Origin: Lotus japonicus
Taxonomy: Eukaryota; Streptophyta; Magnoliopsida; Fabales; Fabaceae
Direction of reading: 5' to 3'
Assembly: GCF_012489685.1 (NCBI RefSeq)
Contig: NC_080041.1
Coordinates: 102,765,760-102,829,759, forward strand
DNA length: 64,000 nt
In this document: one piece after another, positions 21,964 through 34,400 of the stretch
Layout: each line of letters begins with the position of its first letter
Position numbering within the stretch: the stretch's first letter is position 1
The notes under the pieces: generated by a model
The model's database searches: none
The model's input: only the letters and a program-made list of their open reading frames with translations
Told to the model about the DNA's origin: nothing
Position numbers and translations under genes: made by a program

Positions 21964-23700
21964 TTGAGAATCAACCCGTCTCAATATGTGCAGAAATATC
22001 TCTTATATAAGATATTTTTTCGTCTTTAGCTCTAATAAAATAAATAGATAAATAAAAAGTTATTTTACAATACATTTGAAAGAACTATAAACTTATTATA
22101 GCATAAATAAATAAATAAACCACTTTTCTTTTCTATTACAAATACATATACCATTTTTTATACTTTTTATGGGATTATGAAAAAAATACAGTTTAAATAA
22201 AAAGATTGATTTTAATAATACATTTTCAATACAAAATTAGAAATTAAATTGATCATCCAAGTAGAAAAAAACAAAACACAATTTGGTATATTAAGCAAAT
22301 CACAGCTCAATAATCAGACTAACTGTTTCCAATATCCTGCCAAAACTAATACAACACTAACAATAAGGCCTGAACAGTGTGCAAACCATTTAAGTGAATG
22401 GAATAACCAAATGAACACCATGTGTTCATCGAAGAGTAGTAAAATTTAAATAGAAATTTAGATTACACTACTCCAAAACCTGCAAATTTTACTATCAATG
22501 GCTCTTGAGGATAAAGAGACCAACTTTAAAAGTACTTGCAGCCCGAAAATTGATAAAATAAGCAAAGTTGATTACTAAAGCAATCAACTTCAGGAGATGC
22601 AGTAAAGCAATCAAGAATCACCTTACATTTCATTTTAAAGAATGAATGAATACATCAATATGTTAGATCTTCAAGACTCACTTCAATAGAAAGGTTCCAA
22701 ACTCGAGAGCAAACTAACTTTAGGAAAGAACCTACACTAAGACAAATAGTGAAGGTAAATGACTAAATAGTCAAAGACTAAACCACTACTTTATAAGTTA
22801 CCTCTAGAGTTCTTCAAAACCGACTCAATACAAAGGTTCAAGATTCTAAGAGAGGACCTACAGTAAAAACTAATTTAATAGTTTCAAATGTAAAAAATAT
22901 AAATATTAAAATATGAAAATTCAATCAGTAGATAACCTTGGCTAAAATTTGAAATGTATTTTTGTAAAAAAAGATCAATATATAATTTTTTTTTGACATC
23001 GGAAAGATAAATTGATCCTTGTACATCCTCCACCTAACTCATATATCTCATAACTCTTACTAGTTAGCTATCGTTCATTGACTATATAATTTTATATAAA
23101 ATAAACATTAAGAATATTAAAAAATTGATAGATAAAAAATGGTGTACATTTTTTTTTCTTAAATGTTTGATTGAATTGTCTTTCTTTTGTAACAACAAAA
23201 TTGTTTGATTGAATTGATGACATGTGAATAAATTAATTGAAATGTAATTAATAGATAGTAAAGATATATAGCAGAGCAATGATTAATTGTAAATTTGTAC
23301 CAATGATCCTTGGAAAGTCACTTGTTAAATAAACATTACGGTAAGAAACACAAAGCAAGTTATGTTGAAGAAAAATAGGTGCAAAGAAACACAAAAAACT
23401 GAGTAAGCTATCTTATAAAAATAGAGTAAATTGTGTTACTTTTTTTTTTGAATACATCTCTATAATATTAAGCTTCATGTTCTTCTTTCATGAGTTATAA
23501 TACATCTCTGTAATATTAGTATAGCACACTCGCTTTCATTAGTTTACAACTCCAACTGATAAGTCGTGAAAGAAGTAAATTATTAACATGATAGGGGGAT
23601 AAAGAGGTGTAAAGGGAAGAGATTTCAAAGAATTGATAAATGAATGACCAGATATGTACAATTCTCATTTATATTGAGAGTAAAAAGAAAAGGCAATAAA
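20605..23700. other. AT-rich gene-free spacer with (TA)n tracts
   Basis: No supported gene on either strand. (TA)n tracts lie at about 21661-21703 and 21917-21957. Near 21466-21500 is gctcgttaccctgcgatgcacggg, an imperfect palindrome seen in some plant repeats, but the element could not be bounded. Short open frames here show no domain. Confidence 0.5.
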
Positions 23701-23730
23701 GAAATCTCCAGAGAATCCCATGAGGAATTT

Positions 23731-23890
23731 TTAAACCTCTAAGCCATGCAAGACACCAGCATACTTGACCAGCCCATCATCTTTGTTACCAAAATAGACT
23801 TTCATGGTCTTTTCAAACGCATGCAGAATTAGCCAACTGTCTGAAACCCACTTGGTGACTTCTTCCCAACAACAACCTTCTTGACATCCA
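23731..23890 (-). pseudogene. Unrecognised coding remnant or terminal exon
   Basis: The minus strand has a good-looking coding stretch ending EEVTKWVSDSWLILHAFEKT and, after 15 residues, KYAGVLHGLEV then a stop at 23731. A second frame upstream (YGKQSKILDVKKVVVGKK) also looks coding, suggesting a frameshift or an exon junction near 23885. I do not recognise the family. No upstream exon was found before the MITE at 23993; the gene may have been broken by the repeats to the right. Confidence 0.35.
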
Positions 23891-23992
23891 GTATCTTACT
23901 TTGTTTCCCATATGTATTCTCAATAAACAAATAATGAAAACCGTAAAACATACTTTTGGCCAACCCTATTTAAATTGAAAACCATAAATAGA

Positions 23993-24142
23993 TACACCTT
24001 CCAGTCACTATTATAAGCAAAAGTTAGTTTTATAGGTTCATTCAATAAATGATGTATGTGACCATTTTAATGACTACATACATCATTTATTGAATGAACC
24101 TAAAAAGCTAACTTTTGCTTATAATAGTAACCGGAGGGTGTA
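23993..24142. mobile_element. Stowaway-like MITE (near-perfect hairpin)
   Basis: The two arms of about 65 bp are almost perfectly complementary; ends read TACACCTTCC and, inwards from the right, TACACCCTCC, with TA as the presumed target duplication. This resembles the Tc1/mariner-derived Stowaway family (CTCCCTCCG-like ends). A transcript through it would fold into a long hairpin and might feed small RNA production; that is inference. Confidence 0.75.
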
Positions 24143-24507
24143 CTTAATATAAGTCGAAATAGATACTCAATAGCATAAAGGAGCAAGGCATATGCATCTT
24201 CTGCAATGGTGAATGCTAGAGAAAATAAAAAGCCACTAAGAATGAAGCTTTAAACATTGAAGATGAGCAGAAAGGGTTAATCTAGATTTTGACTGATTCA
24301 TCCGTTTAAACATCTCTTATTATGCAGATTTCACCATCTAGAATCCCATGTGTGATAAAGAATCAGCACCTGATGAAACATAGGGTTCATCCACAGCAAA
24401 CATACACATATGGTTAATAAGAAGAGGAATAGTCTAATACATGGTTCAGATTTTAACATATGGAAAATATAGAGTTTGGGTAGTGGTTCTTATGAACATA
24501 TGTCCTG

Positions 24508-25045
24508 CAAATAATGCATTAAGTTAGCATCTGAATTTACAAACTAATAATAAAAAACCACATAATTAGGGGCTTACCTGATAAAAGAGAAAATCTATGT
24601 CATCCATTCGAGATCTAGATTCACTGCATTCAATACTCACTGCAGTCACTTGATTCAGCTAGTCTCTCCACCCTTTGGTTTATCTAAAAGCTTGAATAGT
24701 GCCAGGTCAAAAGCACTATCGTTTGCAAAACACAAAATCGATAAATTCAATTACCCAAAAGTTCAACATGCTGTCATATATTAGGATTTTGAAAATGAAT
24801 TATGCAGTGGAATGGAAATAGGAACGAAAGCCATGAGTAGAGTAAGTGAATATGTCCAAAAGATCAACTATCTCTTACTCATGGATTTGAATTATGTCCT
24901 TATCATCTCTATCATTTAGAAATGAATTATGCCATCTAGTTCACCGCACAACTTTGATGGTTTCTTTCAATGTCTATGGGAAACACAAAGAATCAGGTTC
25001 AACTCCCACAACAAAGAAAATTGCAAGTTATGACATATTTAGTTA
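24508..25045. repeat. 538-bp host repeat, left copy, flanking the LARD
   Basis: Aligned by eye to 29761-30298 with no net length change (constant offset 5,253) and roughly 13 mismatches. It lies immediately left of the LTR element, separated by six bases (25046-25051). No LTR feature is inside it, so it appears to be host DNA duplicated on both sides. No coding function is recognised. Confidence 0.85.
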
Positions 25046-25051
25046 ACCAAT

Positions 25052-25500
25052 TGTAGAAAAGTTATAAGGGTAGCTTAGATAGGATATAGATACAATATCA
25101 TAGCATGTTCATTAATCTATACATATTATAATTGAATCATAGCATTTGCGTACCTGGTGCAAGAAATGAAGAAGAATCCATGTTCTTGAAGACTTAAATC
25201 AATCCTAATAGGTGTGAGAAAAACTGCTCTCTATTCTGATAAGTCATTAGAATAGGTTAGGTTAATTGTCTAATGGGGAGACAAGTTTATAGCCTATCAG
25301 TTGAGAGCAGGGGCTTCTCACTGGGCTTAAATAAATAACTCAACCCATCACGGGTTACTCATCAGAAGAGCCCAATAATAATATCCATCAAGTGGTTTAG
25401 CGTTAGAATTAATATTAATTTCCAATAATTGATATATTAATAATTCAAGGATTACACATTCTAATTAAATCAATAATGCTAATCCATAAAATATCCAACA
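25052..25500 (-). repeat. 3' LTR of the LARD
   Basis: 449-bp LTR, + strand start TGTAGAAAAG and end ATATCCAACA. Followed inside by the polypurine tract. Partner at 29314-29762. Confidence 0.88.
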
Positions 25501-28500
25501 ATCTCCCACTTGGATAGCATTAGTCAATTAACAGAATTGCAAGAATTATTAAGAGTAGGATATCAATAATGGACAAAATGCAAATCCACCAAAAGCAAGA
25601 AAATATAAGCTTTAACACAAGAGAAGATAGTATCCGATAGGGATATGTGTCATGTGTGTTAAGAATATCCGATAGGGATAAAAGACTCATATTTCATAAA
25701 AGAATGATGGATGTGGAAAAGCATTATAGAATTTAGATAAACATGCAATTCCAAGGAATGGCCCAAGCATCTTAAAATGCTATGTTTTCAGACTCCCACT
25801 GACCTTAAACATCAAAAGACTTAACCATATCAATTTATATGGTTTAGATAGGCTCCAAGAATAAAGTCTTTAATCAATGGATTAATGTACTCAATTAGAG
25901 TCCGAAATTTTAGAATTTCTTTTCTCTCTAGCAAACAAGTGTTTTGAATGCATAGAATTATTGTTTTGAGAGAAAATATATCACAAAGGGCAAGTATAAA
26001 TCCACATAGGTCTAAGTGCTTTTAATAGCCCAAAAAAGTGATTACATGTGGGCTAAATAGAATATGCTCAAAAGAATTTGACATAATTAATTCAAGGTTT
26101 TTCTAAACAAGTGTCATAAATCCATGAGAAAAGAGTTTAATAATAACATGGATAAATGAAACTTATTTAGTCAAAGGGTGTCTTGAACTAATAAAGAGTA
26201 AAATGTCAATAATGAGCAAACACTTATAACCAATGACCTAATTAAGATTATAAGTACCTTAAAATGTAAGATATCATGCTCGATAGGAGTAGTGATACTG
26301 TACACCTAAGACACTTATGTTTTTAACCATAGAGAATGTAAAATGTTGGTCAAGAGACGCACAATAAATTGCATGCCAAATGTGCTATTACCAACAGAAT
26401 AGGCCAAAAGAATGAGACTGAGTACCAAAGTCTCCAAGAGCTTGTCATATGATCATTTAAGCGCGCATAAGAATATATGACAACAGAATAGCTCTAAGAA
26501 TATACCATATTAACATAGAAATGCACACAAGAGTATATGGTATCAATATATCAACATGTCTCGAGACAAAACAGTGTGTGAACACTCCCACTAATCCAAT
26601 ATACCATGGTAAAATTAGAATGTCTCATTAGAGCTAACTAGTATAAAATACTCTAATGATATAGTATTTAATAGTCGGATCATGACTCTGTGGAAAAGAA
26701 TTGTGTGAGTCTGAAACTCACAATCTTTCTCTCTTCAAGACTACATAAATTAGAGAGAAATATATATAATAGTGCAGAGTTTTAAGAGAAGTGGTTACAT
26801 AAAAGAATTCACCAAATGGAGCCAATATATAGAATTTATCAACCACATAGCCTTATAGAATTTATATTTACACAAGTAACCACATACTCTGCATATAGAA
26901 TTAGGAGATTATAAGTGCTTATTTGACACATTTTATCATAAAATCTCCTTATATATTCACACATAAAATCATTAAAAGATCTTATGAATGAAGCAACCCA
27001 TAGTTTATAAACAAAAGAGTGATCCATAATATTTTAAACAGAATATGGGATCACTTACAAATATCACTCAAAATTTCAAGTGCTATAATATGAAAACAAG
27101 TATACGCACTCGAACATAAAAAACTTATGGATTGTCAATAATAAAAGCGGAAGCATATGAGACTTATAATTGATCACTATTGAGGATTAAAAAAACAGTC
27201 TCTAACTCCTAATTTAGAGTTTATATGTGTATCCCAAAGTATTAAAGATAACGTACCATAAATATGGACAAAGATTAATGGTACAAAATAGAGAATTTAA
27301 TATTTAAATATTTATCAGCTAATTGGGGAGTTTGTCATATTGTCTTAACAAGAATAATTGATTAACAATTGTATAAGACAATCATAGAGAGTTTATTATA
27401 TTATAATATTCTCAAAGAGACTTAATGGTATCCTCAATATAGGTCTGACGATAAAGTGATATATGACATTATGTTAAACATAAGTGTAGTAGTTTCTCAT
27501 ATACAATTAACTGAGCAATTAATTAAGTGAGAGACATTGTATAGTTTCTCCCACTTGATAGAGAAAAATAGTTAAATTAAAAATAAAAACTATATTAGGA
27601 TATTTTAAGTATTTTAAATAAATATCCAAAACTATTTTCTCTATCACACAAAAATCATGCCAAGCAAGCAATGTCATGCCGATAGGGTATGTCCGTTACT
27701 TACATAACAATAGTTTATTCCAATAAAGAGTTTTATTTAGTATAAATTTGCACAGCGATAAGTAATGCAAATTTTAAGAATAATACTTAATTAAAAATAA
27801 TAATAAATAAATATTGTCCAATTAATGTAACATGTATAATATTATGTCATAGAGATATTCTAATACCGATAGAGTATTTGAATTGATTGACACAAGTTTA
27901 CAACAAATAATACATTATATAAACCACAAATTACACTAATAACAACATACTGATAGGGTAAATTATCATCAATGTAAATACACATAAAATATCATTTCAA
28001 CTATTGAAAGAATTTAGATTACATAATTTTCACACAATTTTGCACAATTGTGCCCATGATAGGTGAGATCACAATCACACAAAGTATAACCCTTATAGTC
28101 ACACAAGAGTTTGTACCAAGCATAGTATATAAAAATGGTCAAGGATTACTGGGCTTTAATTTTAGAATGATCTAAAAGAATTTAGTTCCAAAGAAGAATA
28201 TACTAGCAAAGAGATTATAACTATAAAATAAAATTTCTAGCAAATTAAGGAACTTTTCTTATAATTTTATGGTCTATAAGCCTGAAGTATGGTAATATAA
28301 AATTACTATATATTTTCTTTATACAAATAAAAGGATAGAAGAGAATCTTAAATTTCCCAACATGATACATAACAAAATTTAACCATAAGAATGTGATAAT
28401 AAGTTCATGAATTTGTATTTAATTTTCACCTTAATTAGGCAAGAAATAACAAAATATCACAATGGTTAAATAAATAGATTGGAATTTTAAATTTTATGCC

Positions 28501-29313
28501 ATAAAATCTTGGAGAGATATATAATTGCACAACTTAGTAAATATATAAATATATATCTATATATATATATATAATATGAGAGTATATATCTAACAAAATT
28601 CTCCACATATTCAATTACATTTGAATCAGTAGATAAAGATTTTATTCAAATTTGCAAAGTTACACCAAAATTGCAGAATAACAAAACTTGTGCAAAATCT
28701 TTTCCAGATAAATTCCTCAAGATATATTAAAAGAAAAATATATATTTGCACTGAATTTGGGAAGGGAGGAGATAAAGATTTGGTCCCTTTCAAATAATTT
28801 CTTTTTTGGCACTACCCACGTACTGGTGTCTAGGATCAATTTTTTTTTTTATTTGACATGTACAGTAACTGATAAAATAATTGGGTCGCGGTGTACATTA
28901 TTCAGAAAACGTAGCAAGAGACGATTAGATCTCTCAGTATAGAGCATGGAAGAGAGAGAAGTTTTAATATGTCATGCGCAAGAGATTTCTAGTAGAAGCC
29001 CTAAAAGAATTCATGTAATTATGGACCACATATAGAGAAATTGCTGATCAAAATTTTAGGTTCATTAAACTCAATGAAAAGAAAGGTAAATATCTAAGAC
29101 CACTTTACAAAACCACACGAAATTAAGTATGCTGGGTCGTATGGTATGCAGCATGGAAACCCCTTCAAACATTTTTTTTTTCAAAAATAGGGATTTCTGG
29201 ATTGATAGAACACGTTTTCTCATTTAAAAATAAGAGTACAACAATTTTAATAAAGAATTAGAGATAAATAAGTGAACAGCCATAACATGTATCTATTTAG
29301 CTCTGATACCAAT

Positions 29314-29762
29314 TGTATAAAAGTTATAAGGATAGCTTAGATAGGATATAGATACAATATCATAACATTTTCATTAATATATACATATTATAATTGAATC
29401 ATAGCATTTGCGTACCTGGTGCAAGAAAGGAAGAAGAATCCATGTTCTTGAAGACTTGAATCAATCCTAATAGGTGTGACAAAAACTGCTCTCTATTCTG
29501 ATAAGTCTGTAGAATAGGTTAAGTTAACTGTCTAATGGAGAGACAAGTTTATAATCTATCAGTTGAGAGCAGGGGCTTCTCACTGGGCTTAAATAAATAA
29601 CTCAACCCATCACGGGTTACTCATCAGAAGAGCCCAATAATAATATTCATCAAGTGGTTTAGCGTTAGAATTAATATTAATTTCCAATAATTGATATATT
29701 AATAATTCAAGGATTACACATTCTAATTAAATGAATAATGCTAATCCATAAAATATCCAACA
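29314..29762 (-). repeat. 5' LTR of the LARD
   Basis: 449-bp LTR beside the primer-binding site at 29300-29311. About 4% different from the partner by eye, indicating an insertion that is not very recent. Confidence 0.88.
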
Positions 29763-30298
29763 AATAATGCATTAAGTTAGCATCTGAATTTACAAACTAA
29801 TAATAAAAAACCACATAATTAGGGGCTTACCTGATAAAAGAGAAAATCTATGTCAACCATTCGGGATCTGGATTCACTGCATTCAATACTCACTGCAGTC
29901 ACTTGATTCAGCTAGTTTCTCCACCCTTTGGTTTATCTAAAAGCTTGAATAGTGCCAGGTCAGAAGCACTATCGTTTGCAAAACACAGAATCGATAAATT
30001 CAATTACCCAAAAGTTCAACACGCTGTCATATATTAGGATTTTGAAAATGAATTATGCAGTGGAATGGAAACAGGAACGAAAGTCATGAGTAGAGTAAGT
30101 GAATATGTCCAAAAGATCAACTATCTCTTACTCATGGATTTGAATTATGTCATTATCATCTCTATCATTTAGAAATGAATTATGCCATCTAGTTCACCGC
30201 ACAACTTTGATGGTTTCTTTCAATGTCTATGGGAAACACAAAGAATGATGTTCAACTCCCACAACAATGAAAATTGCAAGTTATGACATATTTAGTTA
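29761..30298. repeat. 538-bp host repeat, right copy
   Basis: Begins at the very last CA of the 5' LTR and matches 24508-25045 throughout. Beyond 30298 the flanks diverge. See the finding on this arrangement. Confidence 0.85.
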
Positions 30299-30979
30299 TT
30301 CAAAAGACACCTAAGAAACAATTCATGCACACCCTCAAATTAAAGTAAAATCAATTGTCCTTTTCTGTGGCAAAGATCTGAAATGGTTGACATCCCTCTG
30401 AAAGCCAGATAAGAGACACAATGGAGCAATAATAATAGAGAAATAACAGGTAAATAGCCAAGTTGATTCCTGAAAGTGTCAATCGCCTTCAAGTTGGTCC
30501 CTTAACATGAAGGCGGTTGACACTTTCAGAGACTAACTTGGCTATTTACCCGAGAAATAACTTACAATGAATGACAAAATTCTGTTGAAGTCCACTCACT
30601 TCCTAATCAGACCCCAATTCTTCCCTAAAAGTAAAACAATTTCAAAGCTAAAATGGAATGAAGTCTTACATATCAAAGAAGGATGACACCCTTGAATCCA
30701 AGTTCGGGGAAAAATTCAAGCAGCCCACAATTAAAACAGGTAGTTGTGAAATAGAAATAAACCATAATCATTTCATTTTTATGATCATCGTTTGTTTCTC
30801 GTAAGAAAGAAGATCTACAATGAAACCTATCATAAAATCTGATTGGAGAAAAAAAATAAGGTCATAGCAGTAAATTAACTTCAAGTTGATATGAACTTAC
30901 CTTTATGTTACCCACCACTTAGCAAAAAAAGTCTTTCACATGTCTGAAAGAGACAAATGGAGTGGACCAATGTTGGAAG
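30299..30979. other. Spacer between LARD repeat and copia element
   Basis: Apart from the MITE at 30448-30551 no gene or repeat is recognised here. Confidence 0.4.
30448..30551. mobile_element. 104-bp Mutator-like MITE hairpin
   Basis: Nearly the whole unit is an inverted repeat: GGTAAATAGCCAAGTT on the left and its complement on the right around a short loop. It is flanked by a perfect 10-bp repeat, GAGAAATAAC, at 30438-30447 and 30552-30561 (9 bp would be typical of Mutator-like elements). No coding capacity; a transcript would form a stable hairpin. Confidence 0.75.
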
Positions 30980-31337
30980 TGTTAGAACAGCAACACGAAT
31001 ACAGATTAGAGTAGAGAGAAACACACAAAGCTTTGTTCACGCAGTTCGGCCAAATTGCCTACCTCTGCGACTATAGAGCAGCTAAAGTTCCGTTTATTGA
31101 TTCGAACCTGAATACAATCACTCAGCAATTGCAATTTCTCTCAATTGCACTAGTGCCTCTTGTGTCTCTTGTGTTTTTTAGGGTTACATTGTTATCCTAT
31201 TTATAGTGGATTCTATTTTACAATAAAATCCTAATAAATCCTATAACAATCTCTTAAAACCTTTTACAATCCTCATTAAATCAAATCCTTATAAACCAAA
31301 GATTTTAGCCCAAAATATAATGAGTCAAATCTCAACA
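30980..31337 (-). repeat. Copia 3' LTR
   Basis: 358 bp, + strand TGTTAGAACAGC to AAATCTCAACA; partner at 35329-35685. Confidence 0.92.
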
Positions 31338-31429
31338 ATCTCCACCTTGGCGAATTCCGGACTCCCCCTACGAAGATCTGCTGCTTTAGTTTCCTGATTC
31401 TAATTTCTGGGATTGTGTGCCTTCCCTGC

Positions 31430-34400
31430 TTAACATTGGAGAACATGCAACAAGTTGAAGCAATGCTTAAACTTGTCACTGGTGACTGGCTTGGTCAACA
31501 TGTCTGCTGCATTCTCTGATGTGCGAACCTTCTGAAGTAATATCTGTCTGGACGCCAACAACTCCCTGATCTTGTGGAACCTCACATCAATATGCTTGGT
31601 TCTAGAATGATACACCTGATTTTTCGCTAAATAGATATCACTCTGACTATCACAATGCAACTGAACTCCACCTTGCTCAACACCCAACTCTTTCACTAAG
31701 CCTGTAAGCCACAATGCTTCCTTGGTAGCTTCAGCTACTGCCATGTATTCTGCCTCAGTTGTAGACATAGCTACTATGGATTGAACTGATGACTTCCAAC
31801 ATATAAGTCCCCCTGCAAGAGTAAAGACATATCCTGTTGTAGACCTTCTATCATCCAGATCGCCTGCATAGTCAGAGTCCACATATCCCACAACTGATGG
31901 AACAACACCTTGCTCCCTGCTGAACATGATACCGCGATCCGCTGTACCTTTCAAGTACCTTAGGATCCACTTGACTGATTCTCAATGCTGCTTCCCTGGC
32001 TTGGACATGAACTTGCACACTTGACTAACTGCTTGTGCCAAATCCGGTCTAGTGCAAACCATAGCGTACATCAAACAACCAACTGCACTGGCATAAGGAA
32101 TCTTAGACATACCTTCAATTTCTGAGTCTGTCTTCGGACATTGTTCCAAAGAAAGCTTAAAATGATTCGCCAATGGAGTACTCACAGGATTTGTCTTGCT
32201 CATGTCAAATCTGCTCAAAACACCTTCAACAATCTTCTTTGCAGCACCCAGATCCTTCATGTCAAACTCCTTACCCAACTTGGTCTTCAACTCATTTACA
32301 TCATGTAAATGGTTGGCAGCAATCAGCATATCATCAACATAAAGTAACAGGAAAATAAAAGAGCCATCATCAAGGCTCCTCACATAAACACAACAATCAT
32401 AGTCACACCTTATATAGCCAATCCGGAGCATGTATGAATCAAAGCGCTTGTACCACTGCCTTGGAGACTACTTCAAGCCATACAAAGACCTCTTCAATTT
32501 GCAAACAAGTCTGCCATCTCCAGTTTCACTGAATCCCTCTGGCTGCTCCATGTAGATTTGCTCATCTAGATTACCATGGAGGAAAGCTGTTTTCACATCC
32601 ATCTACTCTAAGTGCATATCCCTGCTGGATACCAAAGCTAATACTGCCCTGATAGAAGTGTGTCTAACCACCGGACTGAAAATGTCATCATAATCAATCC
32701 CCTTCTGTTGTGAAGACCCCTTTGCAACTAGGCGAGCCTTGAACTTTTCCCCTTCTTTTTTTGTTACTGCTTGCTTTTTCTTGTACACCCTCTTGCAACC
32801 AATAGCTCTCTTTCCATGTGGCAACTGAACAAGATCCCATGTCTCATTCTTTTTCAAGGACTCCATCTCCTCCACCATTGCACCCATCCACTTATCTTTC
32901 TCCTAACTAGCCATAGCCTCATTATAAGTAGAGAGGTCTCCTGAGCTGGTAAGAAGGGCATATGCTGCTAAGTCTTCAAACCCATATCTCACTGGAGGTG
33001 TAATACGACGGGGCTCCCTATCACGCACAAGTGTATAGTCTTGTACTCCACCTGAATCTGAGTCTGGTTCACTATGTTGTTGGGCTACAATCTGCCTAGG
33101 ACTCACTGGTGTCTCCTCAATGTCCACCTGAATCTTGTCCTGACTGGAATTTTCTACCTCAGTATCTGGCACAACTGTCACATCTGACTGTTTCAACATT
33201 GACTGCTCATCAAATACAACATCTGCTGACAACCATCTTCTTCTTGACTGGATCCCACAACTTGTACCCCTTCACACCTTTATTATAGCCAATAAAGATG
33301 CACTGTTTTGACTTTGGGTCAAGTTTAGACCGATTCTCACTGGAAATATGCACATATGCTGGACACCCAAAAATCCTCAAATTACTGAGATCAATGGGGT
33401 TACCTGTCCACACCTCCTCTGCAACTTTTCCATCCAAAGAAGCTCGTGGTGACCTGTTGACTAGATAGCACACCATATTGATTGCTGCTGCCCAGAAACC
33501 TTTTGAAAGACCAGCATTCAACCGAAGGCACCTTGCCTTCTCTGTCAGAGTCTTGTTCATCCTCTCTGCAACACCATTCAGTTGTGGTGTCTTCCTCACA
33601 GAAAAGTGCCTCTGAATTCCATTCTCCTCACAGAAATGCATGAAGTTCTTGTCAGTGTATTCAGTTCCATTATCAGACCGCAAATACTTTATTTTTCTCC
33701 CTGTCTAATTCTCAACCTCTGCCTTCCACAATTTGAACTTGGCAAAGACTTCAGATTTATATTTCAAAAAATAAACCAGACCTTACGAGAAAAATCATCA
33801 GTAAATGCAACAAAGTACCTGAAACCTCCAACGGATGGCTCTTTTGTAGGCCCCCAGACATCAGAATGGACATAGTCTAATATTCCCTTAGTCTTGTGTT
33901 GCCCGGTCTTGAAACGAACTCTACACTGTTTCCCAAGAACACAATACTTGCACAATCCAATTGTGCAACTGCGAACACCCTTCAACAGATTCCTCTTATG
34001 TAGTTCAATCATCCAACGTTCACTGAGATGACCTAAGCGCATGTGCCACAGTTTGGTTGCATCATCATCAGTTTCAACAGATGTCACATCACCCATAACT
34101 GTGCCCCCCAACAACTTATAAATGTTGCCTGCAGTCCTCTTTGCTCTCATCACTATCATTGCACCCTTGCTAACCCTTAAGATGTCTCTATTTTCCTCAA
34201 ACTTGAATGAATACCCATTCTCATGAAGAGTTCCTAGAGAAATCAAGTTCTTCGTTACCTCTGAAACATAACGCACCTGACTCAACGTGCGCACGCCACC
34301 ATCATCCAAAGCAATTTTGACTTGTCTCATTCCCTTGATGATACAAGGTTTATCATCACCTAAATAGACATAACCAAAATCACCTGATTTAAATGAGTTG

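Larger units (their letters stand above)
25052..29762 (-). mobile_element. Non-coding LTR retrotransposon (LARD-type), minus orientation
   Basis: Two LTRs of 449 bp each (25052-25500 and 29314-29762) begin TG and end CA and differ at roughly 18 positions. A primer-binding site, TGGTATCAGAGC on the minus strand (29300-29311), matches initiator Met-tRNA priming; a polypurine tract (CCAAGTGGGAGAT, minus strand, about 25503-25515) lies next to the 3' LTR. The 3.8-kb interior has no gag or pol, only AT-rich DNA with a scattered ccgataggg motif, so it depended on another element. No 5-bp TSD is visible; instead a 538-bp host repeat flanks it. Confidence 0.85.

Noticed and set aside
24508..30298. 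CRISPR-like or segmental tandem array
   Set aside because: The repeats are two LTRs and two host copies in H-LTR...LTR-H order; plant nuclear DNA carries no CRISPR arrays.
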